Source: Taishania pollutisoli
GTDB taxonomy: Bacteria > Bacteroidota > Bacteroidia > Flavobacteriales_D > Crocinitomicaceae
NCBI RefSeq assembly: GCF_014518315.1
Contig: NZ_JACVEL010000006.1
Location: 152,166-216,165, forward strand
Length of the DNA: 64,000 nt
Direction of reading: 5' to 3'
The position numbers and the translations under genes were made by a program. Positions 27,189-36,753 of this stretch are shown here, in pieces; the first letter of the stretch is position 1; each line of letters opens with the position of its first letter. The notes under the pieces are model-generated. The model was not told where the DNA came from, did no database searches, and saw only the letters and a list, made by a program, of their open reading frames with translations.

Positions 27189-27365
27189 TTAATTGACACT
27201 AAATGAAAAGAACAGGGATTCTGACGGTGAATTTTTCATGGCTTCTCCGCGTTTGATGATGTCCATTAATTGTGCAACTTCAATAACAGATAACGGGCTT
27301 TTAGTTCCCAGTGAACGGTGTTGCTCCAATTTGTATTCAGCTCTTTTTATTGCATTGTTAATCAT
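27189..27365 (-). CDS. Small hypothetical protein
   Basis: 58 aa starting MINNAIKRAEYKLEQHRS and containing PLSVIEVAQLMDIIKRGE. It is charged and helical, with no membrane segment. The frame is open further upstream (to 27512) but that part is AT-rich and unlike protein, so I place the start at 27365. No family recognised; it may be a real small protein or an open frame without function. Confidence 0.4.
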   Translation of the reverse strand: MINNAIKRAEYKLEQHRSLGTKSPLSVIEVAQLMDIIKRGEAMKNSPSESLFFSFSVN

Positions 27366-27569
27366 AACCTTCAATTTTAATTTCAATTCACAAGCACCAT
27401 TTACGGGAAGAATTTTCAGATGGTTACATTTTTTCAAAAAAATAGTGTTGATAACATTTTTAAACGCATCGTTAATAAACAATATCTCACTAAAAATCAA
27501 TAACATAACCATTTATTTTCAAAATTGAATTTTTCAACAATTTTATCAGATTTACGTTCCGTGAAGGGT

Positions 27570-27669
27570 GATTCTGCCCCGGCGAACGGTGGCAGCTTCG
27601 CTGAAAAGGCTGCTGTTTCCGAGCTGTTTGACGTGTAATTCATTACCAGTTCAAACAGCAAACGGAAAC
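27570..27669 (-). ncRNA. Structured RNA candidate, possibly SRP (4.5S) RNA
   Basis: A GC-richer island between AT-rich flanks. A long hairpin is present: 27615-27631 pairs with 27651-27669 (GTTTCCG and GCTGTTTGA arms, a few unpaired bases, 19-base loop). Read on the minus strand it is followed by AGCAGCC, giving GGAAACAGCAGCC, reminiscent of the conserved GGAA tetraloop and AGCAGCC strand of bacterial SRP RNA domain IV; then GC-rich complementary words (GCAGC/GCTGC, CCGTTCGCCGG). A near-consensus TATGCTTTG sits just before the 5' end at 27669. The canonical CAGG strand of SRP RNA was not found, so the identity is uncertain, though an RNA gene is likely. Confidence 0.42.
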
Positions 27670-27718
27670 AAAGCATATGAAGTGAACTAAAACCGGCAGA
27701 CGGTTGAGGCAGCCAGCA

Positions 27719-27970
27719 TTAATCCCTCCTTGGAATCAATAAATTCAGTACGAATAAAATCACAATCGCTCCCAACGCCCCGGTTAAGATAAAACCAATG
27801 GTTCCTCCACCGAAACTCACGTTCAACAAACCAAGCAACCAGTATCCTACTCCTGCTCCGACAATTCCTACAATAATGTTTCCGATTAAGCCCAATCCGC
27901 TTCCTTTGTACAATGTTCCGCCCAGCCATCCTGCTATGGCGCCAACAATCAATGTCCAGATTACTCCCAT
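27719..27970 (-). CDS. GlsB/YeaQ/YmgE family small membrane protein
   Basis: 83 aa, three glycine-rich transmembrane segments with GAIAGWLGGTLYKGSGLGLIGNI-type family pattern (GAIAGWLGG at about 10-18, IVGIVGAGVG in the middle). This transglycosylase-associated family is general stress-linked; biochemical role unknown. Start at ATG 27970 gives the family's MGVIWTLIVG opening. Confidence 0.9.
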   Translation of the reverse strand: MGVIWTLIVGAIAGWLGGTLYKGSGLGLIGNIIVGIVGAGVGYWLLGLLNVSFGGGTIGFILTGALGAIVILFVLNLLIPRRD

Positions 27971-28064
27971 GTTTAGTTGTTTTAATTGGTTAATACCTCC
28001 CAATTTAACAACTTAAGAAGTGGTAAACAAGTTTTTTTAGTTATTTTAAGATTTTCCCGAGCGC

Positions 28065-29132
28065 TTATTTCAGCACTTTTTCTGTGACTGCTTTATTCTT
28101 ATTGGCCAACTGGCCACAAGCGGCATCAATGTCTTTTCCGCGACTTCTGCGCACATTAACAACCAATCCTTTGCCTTCCAGATAAGCGGCAAATTCATCT
28201 GTTTTTTTCGGGTCGGCACGTTGGAATGCCGCGTCATCAATCGGGTTGTATTCGATGATGTTGATTTTACAGGGAACACAGCGTGAGAATGTCAGTAATT
28301 CACGGGCATCTTCGATGGAATCGTTGAAATCTTTGAAGATGATGTATTCGAATGTCACACGTGTTCCGGTTTTTTCATAGAAATACGCCAATGCTTCGGC
28401 TAATGAATCCAGGTTATTGGTATCGTTGATCTCCATGATTTTACTACGCTTTTCATCGTTCGCAGCGTGTAATGACAAAGCGAGGTTGAATTTCACCTCG
28501 TCATCCCCTAATTTTTTGATCATTTTGGCGATCCCCGCCGTAGAAACGGTAATGCGCCGCGGAGACATGCCCAATCCTTCTTTGGAAGTGATGATTTCCG
28601 TAGAACGCAACATGTTTTTGTAGTTCAGCAACGGTTCTCCCATTCCCATGTAAACAATGTTCGACAATGGGATGTTGTACCGTTGCTCCGCCTGATTTTT
28701 CAGGTACACGACCTGGTCTACAATTTCTCCGGCAGACAAATTGCGCAACAATTTCAAGCGACCTGTCGCACAAAACGTACACGACAAGCTGCATCCTACC
28801 TGTGATGAAATACAAGCAGTCATCCGGGAGGAAGTCGGAATCAAAACACCTTCCACGACTTTCCCCTGCTCAATTTCAAAAGCGCATTTGATGGTTTTAT
28901 CCGACGAAATCTGCTGATCGGCAACAGTAATTCCGTCAATGTAAAAATGAGTTTCCAACTGCGCTCTGAGCTCTTTACTCAGGCTGGACATTTCATCAAA
29001 CGCATGCGCATTTTTATTCCACAACCACTCGTACACCTGCTTGGCGCGAAAGGCTTGCTGACCGAAAGCGATCATTTGAGCTTTCAGTTCTTCCAGCGAT
29101 AAATTGCGAATGTTGATCTTGTCCGTGTTCAT
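28065..29132 (-). CDS. rlmN: Dual-specificity RNA methyltransferase RlmN (23S rRNA A2503, tRNA A37)
   Basis: 355 aa radical-SAM enzyme that makes 2-methyladenosine in 23S rRNA and tRNA. The iron-sulfur cluster motif CxxxCxxC is GCSLSCTFCATG, with Cys114, Cys118 and Cys121. A GMGEPLLN motif and the late RRSRGKDIDAACGQL stretch with the second catalytic Cys are present. Start set at ATG 29132; the upstream TTG lies in the -7 promoter element. Confidence 0.97.
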   Translation of the reverse strand: MNTDKINIRNLSLEELKAQMIAFGQQAFRAKQVYEWLWNKNAHAFDEMSSLSKELRAQLETHFYIDGITVADQQISSDKTIKCAFEIEQGKVVEGVLIPTSSRMTACISSQVGCSLSCTFCATGRLKLLRNLSAGEIVDQVVYLKNQAEQRYNIPLSNIVYMGMGEPLLNYKNMLRSTEIITSKEGLGMSPRRITVSTAGIAKMIKKLGDDEVKFNLALSLHAANDEKRSKIMEINDTNNLDSLAEALAYFYEKTGTRVTFEYIIFKDFNDSIEDARELLTFSRCVPCKINIIEYNPIDDAAFQRADPKKTDEFAAYLEGKGLVVNVRRSRGKDIDAACGQLANKNKAVTEKVLK

Positions 29133-29141
29133 ATTTCGGTA

Positions 29142-29149
29142 CAAAGATA
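29142..29149 (-). promoter_or_regulatory. -7 element upstream of rlmN
   Basis: TATCTTTG, an exact TAnnTTTG match, nine bases before the rlmN ATG. It fixes the start codon choice because the only upstream start would be inside it. Confidence 0.55.
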
Positions 29150-29162
29150 GGGATTTTTTATC

Positions 29163-29933
29163 CTAAATGCTCCATTGATAGTTAAATCCACTCACCTGCT
29201 GACTTCGCTCTGAAGCGACAATTTTCCCCGCATCGGTTCCTGTTTCAAATTCGGGAAGTGGCAATGCGTGTTCCATTGCTTTCCGGGTGTAATAACTTTC
29301 CCTGGACGGATGGTCGGGATAGACGAGGTTATAAGCTCCCGCTACAGTCTGATCTTCCAGCAGCAGTTTCATAAATTTCAAAATATCCTGTTTGTGCACC
29401 AGGTTGACCGGTTTCTGTCCGTCAGCAATTCCTGTTCTACCCGACAGGCTGAATACCGGATGCCGGTCCGGTCCGATCAAGCCTCCCAATCGCAGGATGG
29501 TTGTTCGTCCCGGGAATTTTGTGAGCAATTCCTGTTCCATCCGGTAATAAACGGAACCTGTGTCCACCTCTGTACAGCATTCAGCAACAGTCCCCTGCTC
29601 TGCCTGGTAAACGCCTATTGTAGAAGTAAACACCACACGGCATTCTTCTGGTAGTTTTGCGTGCAACTCATTTACAAAATGTAGCAGCTTCGATTGCTGT
29701 ACTTTGTCTTTGGGTAGTGTTGCTGTAATGAAGAGAACATCCAGTGCTTCGATGAATGCTTCCGGAAGGTGATCTCCAAATTCAAAGCGGAACCGGGTTT
29801 GAAATTCACCTGTCTGCTCACTTCGGGTGGTTGAAACAACCATCTTATTCCGGTCTGCTGACAATGTGTTGACGAGATCGTTCCCCAGCCATCCGGCACC
29901 AATAACTCCGATTTTTTTCATTTGCTGCTCCAT
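29163..29933 (-). CDS. NAD(P)-dependent epimerase/dehydratase-like protein
   Basis: 256 aa. The Rossmann nucleotide motif IGVIGAGWLG is at 8-17. The rest resembles YeeZ-type SDR-like proteins (TLPKDKVQQSKLLHFV, VFTSTIGVY with Ser-Thr near the active site, ILRLGGLIGPDRHP). Substrate unknown. It follows the methyltransferase gene by five bases and is co-transcribed with it. Confidence 0.85.
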   Translation of the reverse strand: MEQQMKKIGVIGAGWLGNDLVNTLSADRNKMVVSTTRSEQTGEFQTRFRFEFGDHLPEAFIEALDVLFITATLPKDKVQQSKLLHFVNELHAKLPEECRVVFTSTIGVYQAEQGTVAECCTEVDTGSVYYRMEQELLTKFPGRTTILRLGGLIGPDRHPVFSLSGRTGIADGQKPVNLVHKQDILKFMKLLLEDQTVAGAYNLVYPDHPSRESYYTRKAMEHALPLPEFETGTDAGKIVASERSQQVSGFNYQWSI

Positions 29934-29938
29934 TCTGA

Positions 29939-30706
29939 TTAAATTTTTACAACAAAATGTTCTTTCCGCTGACCTGGTCGCTTCAGAAGCATTCCCATTC
30001 GAAACAAATCTACAGAAACGTGGAACCGCTCATCCTTTCGAAGCTGTTCCCATGCTGCAAACATGGAATCACTCCAGCGAATATCGTCCAGAATCAGGAA
30101 GGTTTCATCATGAATGGAAGATTCCAGCAGATCGACATATCGCAATAATGCGATACCGTCATGATGCCCGTCAATGAAGATCAAATCATAGGATTTCAGT
30201 TCATTTTCATTCAGGAACGTATCAAATGTTGTGTTGACGAGGGTAATCGTGTCTGTTTTTGTTTGTTGGAAATTTTCCTGTGCAATTTTTGCTGTTTCCG
30301 GGCATGCTTCCACTGTTGTAATGGTTGCATCCGGGTTTCCTTTTGCAAAGTGAATGGTTCCGATTCCCAGAGAGGTTCCAAATTCCAGCATATTCTCCGG
30401 ACGGTAAAATCGGGCCAGTTGGTAAAACAGACGTGCATACTTCCCTTTGCTGGAACTGATCCGGAGGATGTCGCTTATTTTTCGTTCTTTTTTTAAGGTT
30501 TTGGATCCTGCTCCGAAATCTGCCACCTGAATGACTCTCTGGTCTTTCGATAATTGATTCAGCAAGGAGTTGACCTGTAGTTGATCTTCTTTTTCAACAG
30601 GGGTTCGAAGGCATTCATCCACCAGTTTATAAATAAAAGGCGAATGAGTTCCATGCCTTCCTTTGGCTTTCCAGCGATATTTTATATATTCGAACACAAA
30701 ATTCAC
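29939..30706 (-). CDS. Class I SAM-dependent methyltransferase (O-methyltransferase type)
   Basis: 255 aa. SAM motif I is MLEFGTSLGIG at 106-116 and FIDGHHDG at 177-184 is the acidic loop typical of catechol-like O-methyltransferases. The opening WKAKGRHGTHSPFIYKL is seen in a Bacteroidota family of unknown substrate. First of a two-gene operon with the downstream SDR-like gene and divergent from the DUF4301 gene. Confidence 0.85.
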   Translation of the reverse strand: MNFVFEYIKYRWKAKGRHGTHSPFIYKLVDECLRTPVEKEDQLQVNSLLNQLSKDQRVIQVADFGAGSKTLKKERKISDILRISSSKGKYARLFYQLARFYRPENMLEFGTSLGIGTIHFAKGNPDATITTVEACPETAKIAQENFQQTKTDTITLVNTTFDTFLNENELKSYDLIFIDGHHDGIALLRYVDLLESSIHDETFLILDDIRWSDSMFAAWEQLRKDERFHVSVDLFRMGMLLKRPGQRKEHFVVKI

Positions 30707-30742
30707 GGTACAAAGTAAATCAATTGCGATTAAGAATCAGTT

Positions 30743-32134
30743 ATGAACAGCGAAGAAAAAATAAATGGCCAGCGTGAACAGGTGCTGAACGACCAATCAA
30801 AAGTGGTATTGTTTGCTCCCTGCAGAATCGGGGAAGGAATTCTGCAATTGACTTCGGAGGAATGGAACACGACCATCCGGGCGTTCCAGGCAAGCAATGC
30901 TTCACCGACGTATTTCATTCCTGCATCCGGCTCCGGTTCGCGCATGTTTGCTTTTCTGTTCGATTTCTTAAATCAGCCGAACACATCCGATATTGGTGCT
31001 GTTGAACGGTTCATGAACCACATCCAGGAATTTGCATTTTATCAGCTGCTTCCGAATGATTTGAAGTTAAAAATCCGTGAAAATGCACTTGATGCGGAAG
31101 AATTAGCCAATTTCTTACTGGGTCGTTCGGGACTGGATTTTGGAAATTTACCGAAAGGATTGATTCCGTTTCACTACAATGAACCGTTTGTTTTGAATCC
31201 ATTCCAGGAACATGTATTGCAAGGAACACGCTTATCCAACGGAAGAGCAAAATTTCATTTTACGATTCAACCTGAATTTGAAGAAAAAATCAAAGCAAGC
31301 ATCATGAATCTGGAAGGGCTCACCGGTAAGCAATATGCGGTCTCCTACTCCACGCAATCGAAAGAAACGGATGCCTATGCTTTTGACGAAAAAGGAGCAA
31401 TTGCATTGGATGAAGGAAAAGAGATTCGTCGTCCTGCCGGGCACGGAGCGCTGCTTGAAAACCTGAATGAACTGGACGAAGAACTGATTTTCATTAAGAA
31501 CATCGACAATGTGCAGCATTTCAATTCCTCGAATTATTCTATGGAAACCTGGTCTGTACTGGGTGGTTTACTGCAAAAATTCCGTACCGCATTAAGTACG
31601 CTGTCACGCAATCCGGATAAAGCAAAGCTCGTTGAACTGAATGAAAAATATCAGTTCCTCTCACCTGCGGAGATCAATGCTGTGCGGACCAATGAAGAGC
31701 TGATTCAGTTAATCAATCGTCCGGTACGTGTGTGCGGAATGGTTCGCAACGAGGGACAGCCAGGGGGAGGTCCGTTTTGGGTAGATGATCATGGTGTCAT
31801 TTCCAAACAAATTGTAGAAAAAGCACAAATTTCCCACCACGGAGAACAATTTCGTCTGATGGTGAAAAGCACGCACTTCAACCCGGTAATGATTGCGCTT
31901 TGTCCGCGGGATCTGCAAAATGAAAAAGTGGATTTAACTGCTTTCCGCGACAATTCGAAGTATTTCATTGTCAATAAAACGCAGAAGGGACAAGAAATTA
32001 AATACATGGAACTCCCTGGTTTGTGGAACGGTGGTATGGCAAAGTGGAACACATTGTTTGTTGAAATTTCTCAAAAGACATTCAGCCCTGTAAAAACGGT
32101 ATTGGATTTATTGGAAGAAGGGCATCGGGGGTAA
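30743..32134 (+). CDS. DUF4301 family protein
   Basis: 463 aa, length typical of the Bacteroidota family DUF4301. The segment YFIPASGSGSRMF at 57-69 resembles the nucleotide-binding loop of sugar nucleotidyltransferases (GxGxR), and later VRVCGMVRNEGQPGGGPFW is strongly conserved in the family as I know it. No experimentally known role. Single gene; its 3' end faces the tracrRNA gene. Confidence 0.88.
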   Translation: MNSEEKINGQREQVLNDQSKVVLFAPCRIGEGILQLTSEEWNTTIRAFQASNASPTYFIPASGSGSRMFAFLFDFLNQPNTSDIGAVERFMNHIQEFAFYQLLPNDLKLKIRENALDAEELANFLLGRSGLDFGNLPKGLIPFHYNEPFVLNPFQEHVLQGTRLSNGRAKFHFTIQPEFEEKIKASIMNLEGLTGKQYAVSYSTQSKETDAYAFDEKGAIALDEGKEIRRPAGHGALLENLNELDEELIFIKNIDNVQHFNSSNYSMETWSVLGGLLQKFRTALSTLSRNPDKAKLVELNEKYQFLSPAEINAVRTNEELIQLINRPVRVCGMVRNEGQPGGGPFWVDDHGVISKQIVEKAQISHHGEQFRLMVKSTHFNPVMIALCPRDLQNEKVDLTAFRDNSKYFIVNKTQKGQEIKYMELPGLWNGGMAKWNTLFVEISQKTFSPVKTVLDLLEEGHRG

Positions 32135-32173
32135 GAACGCAGTCTATCATTTCGTAAAAGCTACCTTTCAGAC

Positions 32174-32247
32174 ATAAAAAAGGCGAGTTGCCCCGCCTTA
32201 AATGTTTTCACAACGGAATAATCCTTATTGTGATTTGCTTTCAAGTT
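32174..32247 (-). ncRNA. tracrRNA of the type II-C CRISPR system
   Basis: On the minus strand, bases 32248-32228 (GAACTTGAAAGCAAATCACA plus A) are exactly complementary to the end of the CRISPR repeat that reads TTGTGATTTGCTTTCAAGTT on that strand: a 21-bp anti-repeat without mismatch or bulge. Downstream follow AAGGATTATTCC and TTGTG (pairing back with CACAA as a nexus stem) and a GC hairpin with a T-run. A perfect -7 element sits just before the anti-repeat. The transcript would be about 70-75 nt, very compact. It lies between the DUF4301 gene and cas9 and is transcribed away from cas9. Confidence 0.9.
32176..32199 (-). terminator. Terminator hairpin of the tracrRNA
   Basis: AAGGCG and CGCCTT (32180-32185 with 32194-32199) close a small loop; on the minus strand the stem is followed by six T. 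It also forms the 3' stem of the tracrRNA. Confidence 0.8.
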
Positions 32248-32250
32248 CAG

Positions 32251-32258
32251 CAAAAGTA
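32251..32258 (-). promoter_or_regulatory. -7 element of the tracrRNA
   Basis: TACTTTTG on the minus strand, an exact TAnnTTTG match ending two bases before the anti-repeat, so transcription should begin at or just inside the anti-repeat. No good -33 element at the normal distance. Confidence 0.6.
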
Positions 32259-32389
32259 CTATTTTTTTCAAAAAAATCTTAGGTATTTATACGGGAAATG
32301 ATTGTAGTCAAAAAACGTATGGTTAAAATCGTTATCTTCATGGTGTAAAATTTCACTGAAAATTTCACTTTTCAACACGTAAAACGATT

Positions 32390-35300
32390 ATGAAAAAGAT
32401 ATTGGGATTGGATTTGGGAACTAACTCAATTGGTTGGGCTTTAATTCAACAGGATTTTGATAAAAAACAAGGAAGCATACTTGGAATGGGGAGTCGGATT
32501 ATTCCAATGAGTCAAGATATATTGGGTGAGTTTGGAAAAGGTAATTCCGTTTCACAAACTGCTGAAAGAACAGGATACAGAAGCACCCGACGATTAAGAG
32601 AAAGACATCTACTTCGCCGAGAAAGGTTACACAGAGTATTGAATGTTTTGAATGTTTTGCCTGAACATTATGCTCATCAAATTGATTTTGAAAAAAGGTT
32701 TGGACAATTCAAAGCAGAATCAGAACCTAAATTAGCCTACAACAATAAACAATTTATTTTTAAAACGTCTTTTGAAGAGATGCTGGAAGATTTCAAAAAA
32801 CATCAACCAGAATTATTAACAGGAGAAAACGGAAAAGAAAAATTAGTCCCTTACGATTGGACGATTTATTATTTGCGCAAAAAAGCATTGACTCAGCAAA
32901 TAGGCAAACATGAGCTTGCCTGGATTATCCTGAACTTTAATCAAAAAAGGGGATATTATCAGTTGAGAGGAGAAGAGGAGGAAGAAAATCCAAACAAGTT
33001 AGTTGAGTTTTATTCATTGAAAATTGTTGATGTGATACCTGATGAAGAATCCAATAAAAAAGGAGAAACATGGTATTCTTTAATCTTAGAAAATGGTTGG
33101 ATATATCGACGTTCAAGCAAAACATCATTGGATGACTGGAAAGGCAAAACGAGGGATTTTATTGTAACAACTGATCTGAATGATAATGGCACAATAAAAA
33201 CAGATAAAGAAGGAAATGAGAAACGTAGTTTCAGAGCTCCCGGTGAAAACGATTGGGGATTGGTAAAAAAGAAAACGGAACAAGAAATTGAACAATCTCA
33301 TAAAACAGTCGGAACATATATTTACGATTCTTTGCTTCAAAATCCGAAACAAAAAATCAAAGGAAAATTAGTCCGTACCATTGAACGTAAATTTTACAAA
33401 GAGGAATTAACATTAATTTTAAAAAAGCAAATTGAGCTACAACCTGAATTGTTTTCGGAAAATGCATATACTGATTGTATCAGGGAACTCTATCGCAATA
33501 ACGAGGCGCATCAGTTAACATTAAGTAAAAAAGATTTTCTTCATTTATTTTTAAATGATATTATTTTCTACCAAAGGCCTTTACGAAGTCAAAAATCATC
33601 CATTGGGAATTGTACCCTGGAATATCGAAACTATCAAATTGATGGAATTGAGAAAAGACAATATATAAAAACTATTCCAAAATCAAACCCCTATTATCAG
33701 GAGTTTAGAGTTTGGCAGTGGCTGTATAATCTGAAACTATACAGAAATGCAGATGACATCGAGGTGACGAACGAATTTATTAAAGATGAAAGAGATAGAG
33801 AGCATCTGTTTGATTTTCTGATGTTACAAAAAGAAGTTGATCATACCGACATCCTAAAATATTTCTTCAAAGAGTTAAAAGGTAAAGTACTAACAAATGA
33901 GATTGGTAAATATCGTTGGAATTATGTTTATGATTCGGATAAAAAGGAATCTAAAAAATACCCGATGAATGAAACAGGTTATGAAATCAATAGGAGATTA
34001 AGTAAAATAGAATCTACTCCTATTAATTTTTTGGATAGAGAAACGGAACAAAAATTGTGGCACATTATCTACTCTGTGACAGATAAAAAAGAATATGAAA
34101 GTGCTTTAAAAACGTTTGCAGAAAAACAGCATTTAGATGCGACATCTTTTGTTGAACATTTCAGAAAATTCCCTCCTTTTAAAAGTGATTATGGAACCTA
34201 TTCCGAAAAAGCAATCAAAAAATTACTTCCCTTATTACGCATAGGAAAATACTGGGATTTTAATTCCATTGACAACAAAACGAAAAACAGAATTGATAAC
34301 ATCATTAATTCAATTGATGATGAAGGAATCAGATTACTTGTTAGGGAAAAAGCTGAAAAACACAAATTAGAATCAGAAGCTGACTTCCAGGGATTACCTC
34401 TCTGGTTAGCTCAATATATCGTGTATGACAGACATTCGGAAGCAGATATTGCAGGCAAATGGAGTTCTGTAACGGATTTGGAAAAATTTCTTAGTGACTT
34501 TAAGCAACATTCTTTACGAAACCCTATTGTTGAACAGGTTGTCACCGAAACACTTCGCGTTGTTAAAGATATCTGGCAACATTATGGGAATGGTGTAGAA
34601 AATTTCTTTGATGAAATTCATATTGAACTGGGGCGGGAAATGAAAAATACAGCAGATCAACGTAAACGATTAACCAATATCATAACTGAAAATGAGAACA
34701 CAAATATTCGTATCAAAGCGTTGTTAATTGAAATGATGAACGATACTACAGTTGAAAATGTTCGTCCACACTCTCCAATGCAACAGGAGATTTTGAAAAT
34801 CTATGAAGATGGGGTTTTAAATTCAAACATAGAAATTGAAGAGGAATATTTGAAAATCAGTAAAAAAGCAGAACCCACCAAGTCCGAATTACAACGGTAC
34901 AAACTATGGTTAGAACAAAAATACCGATCCCCTTATACCGGGCAAATCATACCTTTAAATAAACTTTTTACACACGAATATGAAATCGAACACATTATCC
35001 CTCAAAGCAGGTTCTTTGACGATAGCTTCAGTAATAAAGTGATTTGTGAGTCTGCTGTAAACAAATTAAAAGATAATCAGTTAGGGCTGGAATTCATTAA
35101 AAACCATTACGGTCAAAAGGTTTCTGTCGGACTTGGAAAAGAAATACCGATTTTCACGGAAGATCAGTACAGGGATTTTATCAAAGAAAATTATTCGAAA
35201 AACAGAAGTAAGCGGAACAAACTTTTGTTAGAAGATATTCCTGAAAAAATGATTGAACGGCAATTGAATGATACGCGATACATCAGTAAATTTATCTCTA

Positions 35301-36751
35301 ATGCCTTGTCAAACATCGTCAGAAGTAAAAAAGATGATGACGGAATAAATTCTAAAAATGTCATCCCATTAAACGGAAAAATCACTTCTGAATTAAAACA
35401 AGACTGGGGATTGAACGATGTATGGAATGAGTTGATTTTACCCCGTTTCGAGAGAATGAATACATTAACAAATACTGATTTATACACCACTTATAACGAG
35501 AAATATCAAAAGTTTTTGCCGACGGTTCCTTTTGAACACAGCAAAGGATTTCAAAAGAAAAGAATTGATCACAGGCATCATGCTTTAGATGCTTTGGTTA
35601 TTGCCTGTGCTACCAGAGATCATGTCAATTTGTTAAATAATGAATCTGCAAAATCAGAGATGAAACGATATGATTTACAGAATAAATTACGCAAAAAAGA
35701 ACCGTATTTTAATTTGAAAGAAAACAAAGAAAAAGACGCATTTAAAGAATTTTTCAAGCCTTGGGAAACGTTCACTGAAGACACAAAAAAATCGTTAGAA
35801 ACAATCATTACCAGTTTCAAACAAAATATTCGCGTCATCAATAAGGCTACTAATAAATATGAAAAATGGGTTGAGAAAAACGGGGAAAAGAAAAAGGAAT
35901 TGGTTGAGCAGAAAGGAGTAAATTGGGCGATTCGAAAGTCCATGCATAAGGATACTGTTTCCGGAAAAATAGAATTGCATAGGATTAAAGTTCCAAAAGG
36001 CAAAATTTTAACAGCAACCAGAAAAAGTATTGACTCTTCATTTACTCAAAAAACAATTGAGTCAATAACAGATACAGGAATTCAGAAAATCCTTCAAAAT
36101 TATTTGTTAAGTAAAGGTGGAAATTCCGAACTGGCATTTTCTCCTGAGGGGATTGAAGACCTGAATCGAAATATTGCAAAATACAACAATAATAAGCCAC
36201 ACCAACCCATTTATAAAGTCAGAATTTTTGAAATAGGAAGTAAATTTTCTTTAGGACAAACAGGAAATAAAAAAGATAAATATGTAGAAGCGGCAAAAGG
36301 GACTAATTTATTTTTCGCTGTTTATCAAGATGAAAACGGCAAAAGAAATTATGCTACCATTCCGTTAAACGAAGTAATAGAAAGACAGAAACAAGGACTA
36401 TCCTCTGTTCCTGAGACAAATGATAAAGGAAATAAATTACTGTTTTCTCTCTCTCCAAATGATTTGGTGTATGTCCCAAATGAAGATGAAAATATTTCTA
36501 CTGTTGATTTTAACCATTTGACGAAGGAACAAACGGAAAGAATTTATAAAATGGTGAGTAGTACGGGGAGTAAGTGTCATTTTATTCAATCATCAATATC
36601 ATCTTTAATAAGGAATTATGATGCTAAAAGTAAAATAGGAGAAATAGGAAGTTTAAACAAACAAGAAACAACATTAGATAATCTAATTAGAATAAAGGAA
36701 AGATGTATTAAACTCAAAGTTGACAGATTAGGTACCATTTTAAAAGCTTAA
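32390..36751 (+). CDS. cas9: CRISPR-associated endonuclease Cas9, type II-C
   Basis: 1453 aa RNA-guided DNA endonuclease. RuvC-I is ILGLDLGTNSIGWAL with Asp8; the arginine-rich bridge helix is at about 60-90; RuvC-II is HIELGRE with Glu746; the HNH domain has YEIEHIIPQ with His868 and FSNK with Asn882; RuvC-III is HRHHALDAL with His1064 and Asp1067. All residues for cutting both strands are present. The length fits the large Cas9 group of Bacteroidota. With cas1 and cas2 but no csn2 or cas4 the system is type II-C. The gene is more AT-rich than its neighbours, consistent with transfer. PAM specificity cannot be read from sequence. Confidence 0.98.
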   Translation: MKKILGLDLGTNSIGWALIQQDFDKKQGSILGMGSRIIPMSQDILGEFGKGNSVSQTAERTGYRSTRRLRERHLLRRERLHRVLNVLNVLPEHYAHQIDFEKRFGQFKAESEPKLAYNNKQFIFKTSFEEMLEDFKKHQPELLTGENGKEKLVPYDWTIYYLRKKALTQQIGKHELAWIILNFNQKRGYYQLRGEEEEENPNKLVEFYSLKIVDVIPDEESNKKGETWYSLILENGWIYRRSSKTSLDDWKGKTRDFIVTTDLNDNGTIKTDKEGNEKRSFRAPGENDWGLVKKKTEQEIEQSHKTVGTYIYDSLLQNPKQKIKGKLVRTIERKFYKEELTLILKKQIELQPELFSENAYTDCIRELYRNNEAHQLTLSKKDFLHLFLNDIIFYQRPLRSQKSSIGNCTLEYRNYQIDGIEKRQYIKTIPKSNPYYQEFRVWQWLYNLKLYRNADDIEVTNEFIKDERDREHLFDFLMLQKEVDHTDILKYFFKELKGKVLTNEIGKYRWNYVYDSDKKESKKYPMNETGYEINRRLSKIESTPINFLDRETEQKLWHIIYSVTDKKEYESALKTFAEKQHLDATSFVEHFRKFPPFKSDYGTYSEKAIKKLLPLLRIGKYWDFNSIDNKTKNRIDNIINSIDDEGIRLLVREKAEKHKLESEADFQGLPLWLAQYIVYDRHSEADIAGKWSSVTDLEKFLSDFKQHSLRNPIVEQVVTETLRVVKDIWQHYGNGVENFFDEIHIELGREMKNTADQRKRLTNIITENENTNIRIKALLIEMMNDTTVENVRPHSPMQQEILKIYEDGVLNSNIEIEEEYLKISKKAEPTKSELQRYKLWLEQKYRSPYTGQIIPLNKLFTHEYEIEHIIPQSRFFDDSFSNKVICESAVNKLKDNQLGLEFIKNHYGQKVSVGLGKEIPIFTEDQYRDFIKENYSKNRSKRNKLLLEDIPEKMIERQLNDTRYISKFISNALSNIVRSKKDDDGINSKNVIPLNGKITSELKQDWGLNDVWNELILPRFERMNTLTNTDLYTTYNEKYQKFLPTVPFEHSKGFQKKRIDHRHHALDALVIACATRDHVNLLNNESAKSEMKRYDLQNKLRKKEPYFNLKENKEKDAFKEFFKPWETFTEDTKKSLETIITSFKQNIRVINKATNKYEKWVEKNGEKKKELVEQKGVNWAIRKSMHKDTVSGKIELHRIKVPKGKILTATRKSIDSSFTQKTIESITDTGIQKILQNYLLSKGGNSELAFSPEGIEDLNRNIAKYNNNKPHQPIYKVRIFEIGSKFSLGQTGNKKDKYVEAAKGTNLFFAVYQDENGKRNYATIPLNEVIERQKQGLSSVPETNDKGNKLLFSLSPNDLVYVPNEDENISTVDFNHLTKEQTERIYKMVSSTGSKCHFIQSSISSLIRNYDAKSKIGEIGSLNKQETTLDNLIRIKERCIKLKVDRLGTILKA

Positions 36752-36753
36752 AA

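Noticed and set aside
32259-32389. A promoter for cas9 (TATCTTCA near 32332)
   Set aside because: It has two mismatches to TAnnTTTG and no -33 element at a suitable distance, so I do not list it.
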